Positions 8,493 through 15,919 of a DNA stretch of 63,075 bases are shown here, piece after piece. How positions within the stretch are numbered: the stretch's first letter is position 1; every line of letters starts with the position of its first letter. The DNA comes from Bacillus sp. 491mf (GTDB lineage Bacteria > Bacillota > Bacilli > Bacillales > Bacillaceae_G). The DNA is taken from positions 1-63,075 of the forward strand of contig NZ_FOLV01000020.1 of assembly GCF_900112415.1 (NCBI RefSeq), written 5' to 3'. The position numbers and the translations under genes were made by a program. The notes beneath the pieces were generated by a model. That model worked only from the letters and a program-made list of their open reading frames with translations, did not search any database and had not been told where the DNA came from.

Positions 8493-9557
8493 ATGTTTTT
8501 AGCACTTAAAGAATTAAAACAATCGAAATTACGTTACGGATTAATCGGTACAATCATGATGTTATTATCATTTCTTGTACTTATCATATCAGGTCTAGCA
8601 AATGGTTTATCTCATGATAATGCCTCTTCTATTATCGAAATGAAAGCAAACAAATTTATCCTATCAGATGATGCAGATGGTAAATTGTTACGCTCGCAAA
8701 TTAAGAAAGAAGATGTCGATAAAGTATTGGCACAAGTTGATGCAAAAGATGCAGTTCCAATGCATATTAAAGTATCAACATTTGAAAAAGAAGGAACTTC
8801 AAATAAAGTTGATGTTGCTATTTTCTCAAGCAAACAAGATTCATTCATTGCTCCAAAAGTAATTGAAGGAAAAAATGGGACGTTAGCAGACAATGAAGTT
8901 GTCGCTGATGAATCAATTAAAGAAAAAGGAATTAAACTTGGAGATCAACTAGTAGATCCTATTTCTAAAAAAGCTTTCAAAGTTGTCGGATTCTCGCAAA
9001 ATCAAATGTTTAGTCATTCACCTGTTGTTCACATGAATGAAAATGTATGGGACGCTATTGCCCTGCCAAATCAAAAAGATTACAGTGTAATCGCTCTAAA
9101 TACTGATAAAAAAAGCGATAACGCAAAAGTTGTTGATAAAAAAGAAGTACTACAAAGTATTCCAGGTTATAAAGAAGAACAAGGAACATTAACGATGATT
9201 ATCACGTTCTTACTTGTTATTTCAGCATTGTTAATTGGCGTATTCTTCTATGTCATTACATTACAAAAAACACATCAATTAGGTGTATTAAAAGCAATCG
9301 GAACGAAAAACTCATATTTAGCAAATACGTTAGTTGTACAATCTATAGTCTTAACTGGCGTTGCTCTTATTATCGGCATTGGTTTAATCTTTGCGGTAGA
9401 GGCTATTTTACCAGCTAGTATGCCGTTCTTATTAACAACAACAACAATCTTACAATATACAGGTGCCTTTATCGTAATTAGTATACTAGGTACATTAATT
9501 TCTCTATATCAAGTATTAAAAGTAGATGCATTAGAAGCAATCGGAGGTGGCATGTAA
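8493..9557 (+). CDS. hrtB: HrtB-like heme-efflux ABC permease (FtsX/MacB type)
   Basis: 354 residues. The topology is one N-terminal membrane helix (about 17-39), a roughly 200-residue extracytoplasmic domain, then three helices (about 232-258, 285-305, 318-340). The N-terminus ALKELKQSKLRYGLI and C-terminus KVDALEAIGGGM closely resemble recalled HrtB. HrtBA extracts and exports excess heme from the membrane. The start has AAGGAGGAACG upstream. It overlaps the ATPase gene by one base (TAATG). The HssR-type direct repeat supports the heme assignment, although no hssRS is in the window. Confidence 0.82.
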   Translation: MFLALKELKQSKLRYGLIGTIMMLLSFLVLIISGLANGLSHDNASSIIEMKANKFILSDDADGKLLRSQIKKEDVDKVLAQVDAKDAVPMHIKVSTFEKEGTSNKVDVAIFSSKQDSFIAPKVIEGKNGTLADNEVVADESIKEKGIKLGDQLVDPISKKAFKVVGFSQNQMFSHSPVVHMNENVWDAIALPNQKDYSVIALNTDKKSDNAKVVDKKEVLQSIPGYKEEQGTLTMIITFLLVISALLIGVFFYVITLQKTHQLGVLKAIGTKNSYLANTLVVQSIVLTGVALIIGIGLIFAVEAILPASMPFLLTTTTILQYTGAFIVISILGTLISLYQVLKVDALEAIGGGM

Positions 9558-10270
9558 TGATAACGGAAGTAAAATGGGATAACCCATCGTCATTATTAAA
9601 GCTTGATCAAGTAAGCAAAACATACGGCCAAGGTGAAACAGAAGTAACTGCCCTGCACCCTATTACGTTAGATGTAAAAGAGGGCGAATTCATCGGTATC
9701 GTTGGTCCATCTGGCTCAGGGAAAAGTACATTGCTTTCCATTGCAGGTGCACTTCTCTCTCCTTCAAAAGGAAACATTTATGTTTCAGGTCAAAATATAA
9801 CAAGCTTATCAGAAAAAGAAATGACCGATATTCGCTTACGAAAAATCGGATTTATATTCCAATTTGCAAACCTCGTACCTTTCTTAACGGTGAAAGAACA
9901 ACTTCTGTATATCGCTAAGTTAAAAGGAGAAGATAAAAAAGAAGCAAGTAAGCTTGCGGAACAATTACTGCAAACATTTGGATTAGGACATCGCATGAAT
10001 CATCATCCAAATCAGCTTTCAGGCGGTGAAAAACAACGTGTAGCAATCGCTCGTGCATTCATGAATGATCCCGATTTAATTTTAGCTGACGAACCGACTG
10101 CGAGCCTTGACTCAAAACGCGCAAGAGAAGTCGTTGAATTAATGAAACAAGAAGTGAAGAAAAATAAAAAAGCAGCGATTATGATTACACATGATGAAAA
10201 AATGCTTGATGTATGTGATCGAATTTTAACGCTTCGCGACGGAAAATTATTACGAGAAAACGAAGTGTAA
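9557..10270 (+). CDS. hrtA: HrtA-like ABC transporter ATPase
   Basis: 237 residues with Walker [10 protein letters not shown] (about 50-58), a Q-loop, signature LSGGEKQR (about 153-160), Walker [10 protein letters not shown] and H-loop TH. It belongs to the LolD/MacB-type ATPases that drive FtsX-like permeases. It is translationally coupled to hrtB through TAATG and is the energising subunit of the proposed heme-efflux pump. The slightly long N-terminus (about 14 residues before the first domain strand) is unremarkable. Confidence 0.85.
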   Translation: MITEVKWDNPSSLLKLDQVSKTYGQGETEVTALHPITLDVKEGEFIGIVGPSGSGKSTLLSIAGALLSPSKGNIYVSGQNITSLSEKEMTDIRLRKIGFIFQFANLVPFLTVKEQLLYIAKLKGEDKKEASKLAEQLLQTFGLGHRMNHHPNQLSGGEKQRVAIARAFMNDPDLILADEPTASLDSKRAREVVELMKQEVKKNKKAAIMITHDEKMLDVCDRILTLRDGKLLRENEV

Positions 10271-10284
10271 ATCGCAATAATCTA

Positions 10285-10332
10285 AAAAACTTTCTTAGCC
10301 CTATTTCCATAGGGAATAAGAAAGTTTTTTCT
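10285..10332 (+). terminator. terminator of hrtBA
   Basis: AAAAAACTTTCTTA pairs with TAAGAAAGTTTTTT around an inner hairpin, followed by T-rich sequence. Confidence 0.8.
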
Positions 10333-10418
10333 TTATTCACAAGTACCTCTTCATTTTTTGTTTACAACATAATACAATTTAAATATAATAATCAAGCCAA
10401 TCTCACATGTAATATTGC

Positions 10419-10438
10419 GTTCATATTCTATTCATAAT
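10419..10438 (+). promoter_or_regulatory. HssR-type repeat before the hsmA operon
   Basis: GTTCATATTCTATTCATAAT keeps the 11-bp period with one half-site degenerate. It lies about 55 nt upstream of hsmA, with TTTGATATAAGG as a possible -10 region. Confidence 0.55.
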
Positions 10439-10493
10439 TCTCATGTAACATATTTGATATAAGGAACATGACAGTTAGAAAGGAATGATGAAC

Positions 10494-10865
10494 GTGTTAG
10501 CGTCTGCTATTGCATGCATTACAGCTGCACTCATTTTTTATACAATTGGCGTATGGAGTGAAAAATTCCAAAAGACATTAAAACCTTGGCATGTCGTCAT
10601 TTTTTGGCTCGGGCTCGTCTGTGATACACTCGGAACGACATTAATGGAAAAAATGGCCGAGGCAGGATCCCTGTTTAGTTTCCACGGAATCACAGGCCTA
10701 ACCGCTATTTTACTGATGTTATTCCACGCTGTTTGGGCAACAATTGTGTTAATCAAAAAAGATACAAAAATGATGACAACATTCCACAAGCTAAGTGTTA
10801 TCGTCTGGTTCATTTGGCTGATCCCATATATTTCTGGCCTTATATACGGAATGACAAACCACTAA
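10494..10865 (+). CDS. hsmA: HsmA family integral membrane protein
   Basis: 123 residues from GTG 10494. The ATGs at 10485 and 10488 are too close to the AAAGGA site, while the GTG is 8 nt from it. Four hydrophobic helices carry conserved-looking histidines (HVVIFWLGLVCDT, FHGITG, LLMLFHAVWA, TFHKLS). It resembles the HsmA family, of which the C. difficile member binds heme. It leads a three-gene operon with the DUF2871 and CcdC genes and has an HssR-type site upstream. A heme-handling role is inferred from family and promoter. Confidence 0.75.
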   Translation: MLASAIACITAALIFYTIGVWSEKFQKTLKPWHVVIFWLGLVCDTLGTTLMEKMAEAGSLFSFHGITGLTAILLMLFHAVWATIVLIKKDTKMMTTFHKLSVIVWFIWLIPYISGLIYGMTNH

Positions 10866-10922
10866 TAATCGCAGTCTACTATCCAAAAATAACTATTGCT
10901 AATGCTATCTAGGAGGTATATG

Positions 10923-11321
10923 ATGAAAAAGTTATATAATGCAGCATTCACTTATTTAATTATCGGTTTACTATCAGGTGTATTCGCGAGAGAATACTCA
11001 AAAGCACAAGGAATTGAAGGTACGACTTCACTATTCAAGTTGCACACACATGTGCTAGTTCTTGGATTTATATTCTTCTTGCTTGCCTTTGCTCTATCAA
11101 AATCATTTGCGTTCCATGAGGCAAAAAGCTTTAACATGTGGTTCATCGTCTATAATTTAGGACTAGTTTTAACAATTGGTTCAATGGCAGCGCGCGGACT
11201 TCTTCAACTCAATGGAGCTGATTTTAAAGGATTAAGTCATATTGCTGGAACGTCTCATACAATCACTGGTATCGCTCTCGTTTGGTTTATGATTCTATTA
11301 AAAAAATCGTTCAAAGGATAA
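10923..11321 (+). CDS. DUF2871 membrane protein
   Basis: 132 residues from ATG 10923, the second of two adjacent ATGs and better spaced from AGGAGG at 10911. Four membrane helices. Histidines within or beside helices (KLHTHVLVLGF, LSHIAGTSHTITG) recall cytochrome-like four-helix proteins and could bind heme, but this is inference. It resembles the DUF2871 family, whose function is not established. It sits between hsmA (57 nt) and the ccdC-like gene (13 nt). Confidence 0.75.
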   Translation: MKKLYNAAFTYLIIGLLSGVFAREYSKAQGIEGTTSLFKLHTHVLVLGFIFFLLAFALSKSFAFHEAKSFNMWFIVYNLGLVLTIGSMAARGLLQLNGADFKGLSHIAGTSHTITGIALVWFMILLKKSFKG

Positions 11322-11334
11322 AAGGAGGTCAAAC

Positions 11335-11817
11335 ATGAGCTTACCTGTTTTATCAAGTATTGTTGCTCTTTGTATGGCTGTTGGAATGATGTTTCTTCGC
11401 TTAAAATCAGCAAAGAAACCTGTAACACTTAAAAAAATTATCCTCCCGCCCTTTTTCATGAGTACGGGAGCATGCATGTACATCTTACCAGAATTTCGCT
11501 TAACATCATCTGAAATTCTCGAAGCAGTGATCGTTGGTTTATTTTTCTCTATTTTTCTTATTAAAACATCAAAATTTGAAATACGTGGAACAGACATCTA
11601 TTTAATACCTTCTAAAGCATTTATCTTTATTTTAGTCGGTTTACTTGTTGTCCGCCTCGGTATGAAAGAATATTTAAGTCAATCAATTGATTTAGGACAA
11701 TTAAGCGGTATGTTCTTCTTACTTGCTTTTGCAATGATCGTCTCTTGGAGAATTGGCATGTACCGTTCATTTATGAGATTACAAAAGGAAATGAACTTTG
11801 TAAGCAAGAGTGTTTAA
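11335..11817 (+). CDS. CcdC-family membrane protein
   Basis: 160 residues with about five membrane segments. The N-terminus and the LKKIILPPFFMSTGACMYILP block match the CcdC/YneJ family (DUF1453). In B. subtilis ccdC sits with ccdA, a cytochrome c maturation gene, but is itself not essential for it. It is the last gene of the hsmA operon, preceded by AAGGAGG, and is followed by a terminator. Its presence in a putative heme-responsive unit fits a cytochrome or heme link. Confidence 0.78.
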   Translation: MSLPVLSSIVALCMAVGMMFLRLKSAKKPVTLKKIILPPFFMSTGACMYILPEFRLTSSEILEAVIVGLFFSIFLIKTSKFEIRGTDIYLIPSKAFIFILVGLLVVRLGMKEYLSQSIDLGQLSGMFFLLAFAMIVSWRIGMYRSFMRLQKEMNFVSKSV

Positions 11818-11828
11818 TGATAAAAAAA

Positions 11829-11857
11829 AGTCCGATATTGTATCGGGCTTTTTTTAT
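11829..11857 (+). terminator. terminator of the hsmA operon
   Basis: AGTCCGATA-TTG-TATCGGGCT followed by TTTTTTT. Confidence 0.88.
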
Positions 11858-11876
11858 TGAAAACCTTTCTTCTTTT

Positions 11877-11950
11877 AGGTGGGCAAGAGCGTCTGGCCAT
11901 GTATAGGAGCGGGCAAGGCCTTTTTCTGCCACGGGCTATGTTAACAGCAA
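11877..11950 (-). repeat. dispersed repeat, CGGCCA family, inverted copy
   Basis: GTGGGCAAGAGCGTCTGGCC and GGCCTTTTTCTGCCACGGGC are the reverse complement of the repeat at 8283-8340. It marks the left edge of the accessory block. Confidence 0.6.
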
Positions 11951-11965
11951 CAACTTATATCCGTT

Positions 11966-12943
11966 TCAAAAATTAGAAGTCTGTTTTTCTTCTACTAGAT
12001 CATATGCTACTTTCTGCACTTTTGAAGTATTTGATTTTTCAAATGCATTTTGTAATCCTACTAACATCAAATTAGCCGCAACGACTGTTAAAGAGAAAAA
12101 GATAATGGGAACGAGCGCAATCCAAGGGTGAATAGAAAGCATGTGAAATTTATCTCCAATTAACCCAGACCATTCAAATGATAACGTCCGTGGCGGTTCT
12201 TTTGCAGGACTATGGTCAATCACTGTTCCGCCGAAGAACATCTTTAGTACTCCTAAATGCGCTAAAACGAGAAGAACTTTATTGAATTGCTGAACCAATA
12301 AAATGATTAACGTAGAACGAAGCTGTGGGAATATATGTTTACGTAAAATGTGAAATTTTGATCCGCCTAATACAGAGGCAGCTTCCACAAACTCTGTTGT
12401 GAATAGTTTTTTCACTTCATTCGCGACATAAAAAGACGTTGTCGGAAGCGCAAGAATGGTCAGAATAAACATTTCAAAAAGAGCACGTTGATAAAACGGC
12501 TGCTGAAATCCATCGATCGGCATCGACATCACATTTACTAGCAAAAAGTACGCTATAATCGTCAGCGGCATAATCGTAAAGCTATCAAAAAACGATTCAA
12601 TCTTACTGCTCCAGCTTTTCAAAAACGTACCAATCCCGACGCCAAACACAATTGCAAATCCGACCTGCAGCATGGCAATACACGCCGATAAACCAATGGT
12701 AAACTTTGCACCTTGTATAATGACATGAAGTAAATCATATCCATGTATATCAGTACCTAGCAAAAAATGAGTAGACGGTGAGAATGGCGGCGCCCCAATC
12801 AAGTTCCCATTCTCATAAAGGGCTGTCACTTGTCTAATTTGACCATCATTGAAAATCGTATTCGCAACACTAGCAAGTATCAGTATGACTAAAAACAAGA
12901 AACTGAACAGAAATTGTTTTTCCCGTACAAGATGTTTAATCAC
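11966..12943 (-). CDS. Dpp/Opp-type ABC permease, DppC-like
   Basis: 325 residues, starting at a GTG that follows directly on the TAG of the partner gene (no gap). One N-terminal helix, a soluble loop (ALYENGNLIGAPPFSPSTHFLLGTDIHGYDLL, the DppC-type 'GTD..G.D' motif), and five C-terminal helices with the permease EAA-like segment EFVEAASVLGGSKFHILRKHIFP. It should form a heterodimeric channel with the 12944-13810 product. There is no ATPase or binding protein nearby, so the energy module must be elsewhere or shared. Substrate unknown; a peptide is the family default. Confidence 0.85.
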   Translation of the reverse strand: MIKHLVREKQFLFSFLFLVILILASVANTIFNDGQIRQVTALYENGNLIGAPPFSPSTHFLLGTDIHGYDLLHVIIQGAKFTIGLSACIAMLQVGFAIVFGVGIGTFLKSWSSKIESFFDSFTIMPLTIIAYFLLVNVMSMPIDGFQQPFYQRALFEMFILTILALPTTSFYVANEVKKLFTTEFVEAASVLGGSKFHILRKHIFPQLRSTLIILLVQQFNKVLLVLAHLGVLKMFFGGTVIDHSPAKEPPRTLSFEWSGLIGDKFHMLSIHPWIALVPIIFFSLTVVAANLMLVGLQNAFEKSNTSKVQKVAYDLVEEKQTSNF

Positions 12944-13810
12944 CTATACTCCCTCCCCTCTCATAACAGCAGGTACAAATAGATCGTACGCTTTGTAAAG
13001 AATAAAAAATGGAATATAAAGCAACAAAAGCGTTACAACAAACACTTCTGGAAATGGATATTTCAAAACAAAATACACAACACCAGGAACATTAAACAAA
13101 TACTCAACCATCAACAAATTTGAAAACATAAACCATACAATCGTTTTGGAATAATGAAACATCGTAAACAACACATTGCGGAGCACATGATGACGAAATA
13201 TGTGATAGAAATTCAACCCTTTTGCACGAGCATACGCAATATAATCTTTTTGCAGCTCTGCTTCTACTTGCAGCAGAAAAATACGAGTCAACATAATCGT
13301 GGGGGGAATACTTAAACAAACAACAGGCATCAAAATGGACTGATTCTTCCATGTAGTGGCAATATTAAACACCATAATATCCGTTTTTTTAAATAACCAA
13401 AGCACCAAAATTTGAAAACACATAATGATGAACAAATCAGGTACTGATTCTAATATAACCAACACAAACTTCATTCTTTTCAATTTCTCATAGAAAAAGC
13501 GAATAATCAGATAGGTAAAACAAAAAGCACATACAACCGAAATGAAAAGTGCCAGCATAAACAGCCCCAAAGACTGCCAATAAAACTCAAAAACTTGCGG
13601 AAATATCGGCCGTAAACTTTTCCCATACGTCAAATGAGAAAAATCTAATAGCTTTTTACATAAGCCCCCAAGAGCTTTAAAATAATTATTTATATCCATT
13701 TCCATTCCTTTAAACAAACTCGGTAGTGAACTTAAACAAAGAATACCCGCGACAGCTAGAATGAGTTGTGTGATTGCTGTGGTAACTTTTTGGATTGTGA
13801 TTGTTTTCAT
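12944..13810 (-). CDS. Dpp/Opp-type ABC permease, DppB-like
   Basis: 288 residues with about six hydrophobic helices. The cytoplasmic EAA-type loop DYIAYARAKGLNFYHIFRHHVLRN at about 192-215 is characteristic of DppB/OppB permeases. ATG 13810 has GGGGAAGGG upstream. It lies 52 nt downstream of the lasso exporter gene on the same strand and could be read through from it. Whether it belongs to the lasso cluster (for example uptake of the peptide or its signal) or is a core neighbour is unresolved. Confidence 0.85.
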   Translation of the reverse strand: MKTITIQKVTTAITQLILAVAGILCLSSLPSLFKGMEMDINNYFKALGGLCKKLLDFSHLTYGKSLRPIFPQVFEFYWQSLGLFMLALFISVVCAFCFTYLIIRFFYEKLKRMKFVLVILESVPDLFIIMCFQILVLWLFKKTDIMVFNIATTWKNQSILMPVVCLSIPPTIMLTRIFLLQVEAELQKDYIAYARAKGLNFYHIFRHHVLRNVLFTMFHYSKTIVWFMFSNLLMVEYLFNVPGVVYFVLKYPFPEVFVVTLLLLYIPFFILYKAYDLFVPAVMRGEGV

Positions 13811-13862
13811 AACGCCCTTCCCCTTCTCTATTTCTCTTCAAGTTTCTTCTCATCATCCCCAC

Positions 13863-15599
13863 TTATACAAATTGCTTAGCCTTATGATTATCATGTTCTT
13901 GAGAATAAATTTTACAAAACTCGTCACCATTTTGAAGCAATTCTGTATATGTCCCTGATTCTACTACTTTTCCGTCTTTCAATACGATAATGTAGTCTGC
14001 ATGCCTTATGCTTTCTATTCTATGAGCAACAAGAATTGTAGTCATTTTATTTCGAAACTGTGTTAACAACCCCTTGTTCACCAAATATTCTGAATGCGGA
14101 TCTAAAGCAGACGTTGCCTCATCCAATATCAACACCTGAGGTTTCCTTACGAGCGCTCTAGCTAGGGCAATTCTTTGCTTTTGGCCTCCAGATAATACAT
14201 GCCCATTTTCCCCCATATTTGTAAGGTATCCTTCTGGTAAATCTGAGATAAAATCGTGAGCTTGTGCTATTTTACATGCGTGATAAATATCTTGTTTAGA
14301 AGCTAGGAGATCTCCAAAGAGAACATTGTCAAAGACAGAACCTGAGAAAAAATGATTTTCCTGAAGAACCACTCCTATCTGTTCTCGGAATTGCTTTGTA
14401 GAACAACTTTGTAAAGAATGATTTCCTATTAAAATCTCACCTTTATTTGGCAAGTACAATCCAGTCAACAGTTTTATTAAAGTACTTTTTCCTGCACCAC
14501 TTTCTCCTACAATTGCTGTAATTTTACCTTTAGGGAGAATACAACTCACGTCATGTAAAGTACTTACACCATCTGTATAAGAAAACGTCACGTTGCGTAA
14601 TTCTATTTGTCCAGAAAAATCTATATTCCCTTGTTCAGATGGATAATGTTGAGGCTTACTCATATTCATAATCTCTGATATACGTTGTAATCCTCCAAAA
14701 GAAGATTGGATATCGGCATACAATAGAGATAAATGATTAATCGGTGCAAATAAACTCATAATATAAGTAACAAATGCGACCAACGTCCCTAAAGTAAGCT
14801 GTTCACTTTGAACAAAATGGCTCCCAAACCAATATAAAAGCGCAAAAATAATCCAATAACTTAAAGTATTGATACTAACAGATACAGAACGAATATATGT
14901 GTTTCTTAATTCAAGTGGAATTAACCTTTGAAAGGATTTTTTTAATCTTAAAATATCCCAGTTTTGCCTATTAAACAATAAAATCTCTTTGGTAGCATGG
15001 AGACTTTCGCTAATTTTTTCTGAGTTTACCGCAATTTGTTCTTGAATCTCATATGAAATTTTTTTTAACGGCTTTGCAATAAAATAATTCACAATAAATG
15101 GTATAGGTACAATAGCTAAGCTAATCAGGGTAAGCTTCCAGCTTAACGAAAACAGAATAATCAAACTAATTATAACCTGTGTCAACGTTTGGACAAAAGA
15201 AGGTAATATCCATTTCATTAAATGAGAAATCAGCATTGTATCATTTTGAAATACTGATACCAGTTCTCCTGTGCTTCTTTTCTCATAAAAAGGATATGCT
15301 AACCCACGAATATGCTGCGCAAAATCAGATTTAACCTGCATAACCACTTTTTCTGCGACGTAAGTATTCAGTAAATTTTTTCCTATATCTAGTATAGCAG
15401 AAATGAAAGCCAAGCTAATGATAAGTAATAGAATTTTTAGCAATAAGTCAAACTTTTCTTTTCCAAATACATCATCAATAATAATTTTTGTCACATATGG
15501 AAAAAACGATTGGATAGCTGTTCCCAAAAAAATTAAAAAAACTAATAATAAAAAAAACCATGTATATGGTTTGATATAGCGCCAATATTTTCTATTCAT
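13863..15599 (-). CDS. ABC-type peptide exporter of the lasso cluster (D protein)
   Basis: 578 residues. A six-helix ABC_membrane domain (about 1-310) is fused to an ATPase domain with Walker A GESGAGKST (about 368-376), signature LSGGQKQR, Walker B VLILDEATSALD and an H-loop. This half-transporter architecture is that of lasso D proteins (McjD-like), which export the mature peptide and give self-immunity. It directly follows the precursor gene, separated by a hairpin at 15620-15648. There is no N-terminal C39 peptidase domain, so leader removal must be by B2. Confidence 0.9.
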   Translation of the reverse strand: MNRKYWRYIKPYTWFFLLLVFLIFLGTAIQSFFPYVTKIIIDDVFGKEKFDLLLKILLLIISLAFISAILDIGKNLLNTYVAEKVVMQVKSDFAQHIRGLAYPFYEKRSTGELVSVFQNDTMLISHLMKWILPSFVQTLTQVIISLIILFSLSWKLTLISLAIVPIPFIVNYFIAKPLKKISYEIQEQIAVNSEKISESLHATKEILLFNRQNWDILRLKKSFQRLIPLELRNTYIRSVSVSINTLSYWIIFALLYWFGSHFVQSEQLTLGTLVAFVTYIMSLFAPINHLSLLYADIQSSFGGLQRISEIMNMSKPQHYPSEQGNIDFSGQIELRNVTFSYTDGVSTLHDVSCILPKGKITAIVGESGAGKSTLIKLLTGLYLPNKGEILIGNHSLQSCSTKQFREQIGVVLQENHFFSGSVFDNVLFGDLLASKQDIYHACKIAQAHDFISDLPEGYLTNMGENGHVLSGGQKQRIALARALVRKPQVLILDEATSALDPHSEYLVNKGLLTQFRNKMTTILVAHRIESIRHADYIIVLKDGKVVESGTYTELLQNGDEFCKIYSQEHDNHKAKQFV

Positions 15600-15619
15600 T
15601 TCTCCACCCTATTAGTTTA

Positions 15620-15648
15620 AAAAGGCTCTGTTTTAAACAAAGCCTTTT
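15620..15648 (-). terminator. hairpin between lasso precursor and exporter genes
   Basis: On the minus strand AAGGCTTTGTTT-AAAACAGAGCCTT is followed by TTTAAAC. It is a plausible partial terminator that would give more precursor than exporter transcript. Confidence 0.65.
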
Positions 15649-15720
15649 AATATTAATTTTGGCAGGCACCAAACAAATTAGTTATAAATACTTAGATCTT
15701 GCTTATGTTACTTATGGTGT

Positions 15721-15861
15721 TTAATAAGGACGACATCTGTCTGGCTTATAGTAGTCATAACCATCATAACTCTCTGGATACCCACCTATACATTTTGCTT
15801 GAGTTAATTGAACTGCCTTACCATATTCTACAAGAGTTGGAGATGTGTACGTTTTTTTCAT
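15721..15861 (-). CDS. lasso peptide precursor (A), 46 residues
   Basis: Read directly from the sequence. ATG 15861 has AGGGGG 9 nt upstream. The leader MKKTYTSPTLVEYGKAVQLT fits the lasso leader pattern YxxPxLxxxGxxxxxT exactly (Y5, P8, L10, G14, T20). With T20 at position -2 the core starts at A22 and runs 25 residues to Y46. Its opening AKCIGGYPE places Glu at core position 9, giving a nine-residue macrolactam ring. Cysteines at core 3 (ring) and core 22 (tail) could form one disulfide, as in class III lasso peptides. The core is rich in Tyr (six) and ends RCRPY. It lies between the cyclase and exporter genes, the usual A position for Firmicute clusters being variable. Confidence 0.92.
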   Translation of the reverse strand: MKKTYTSPTLVEYGKAVQLTQAKCIGGYPESYDGYDYYKPDRCRPY

Positions 15862-15919
15862 TTTTCATTTCCCCCTAAATTTTATTTTTTGTTTCGAATA
15901 CCTGCCAAGTTAAAAACTA

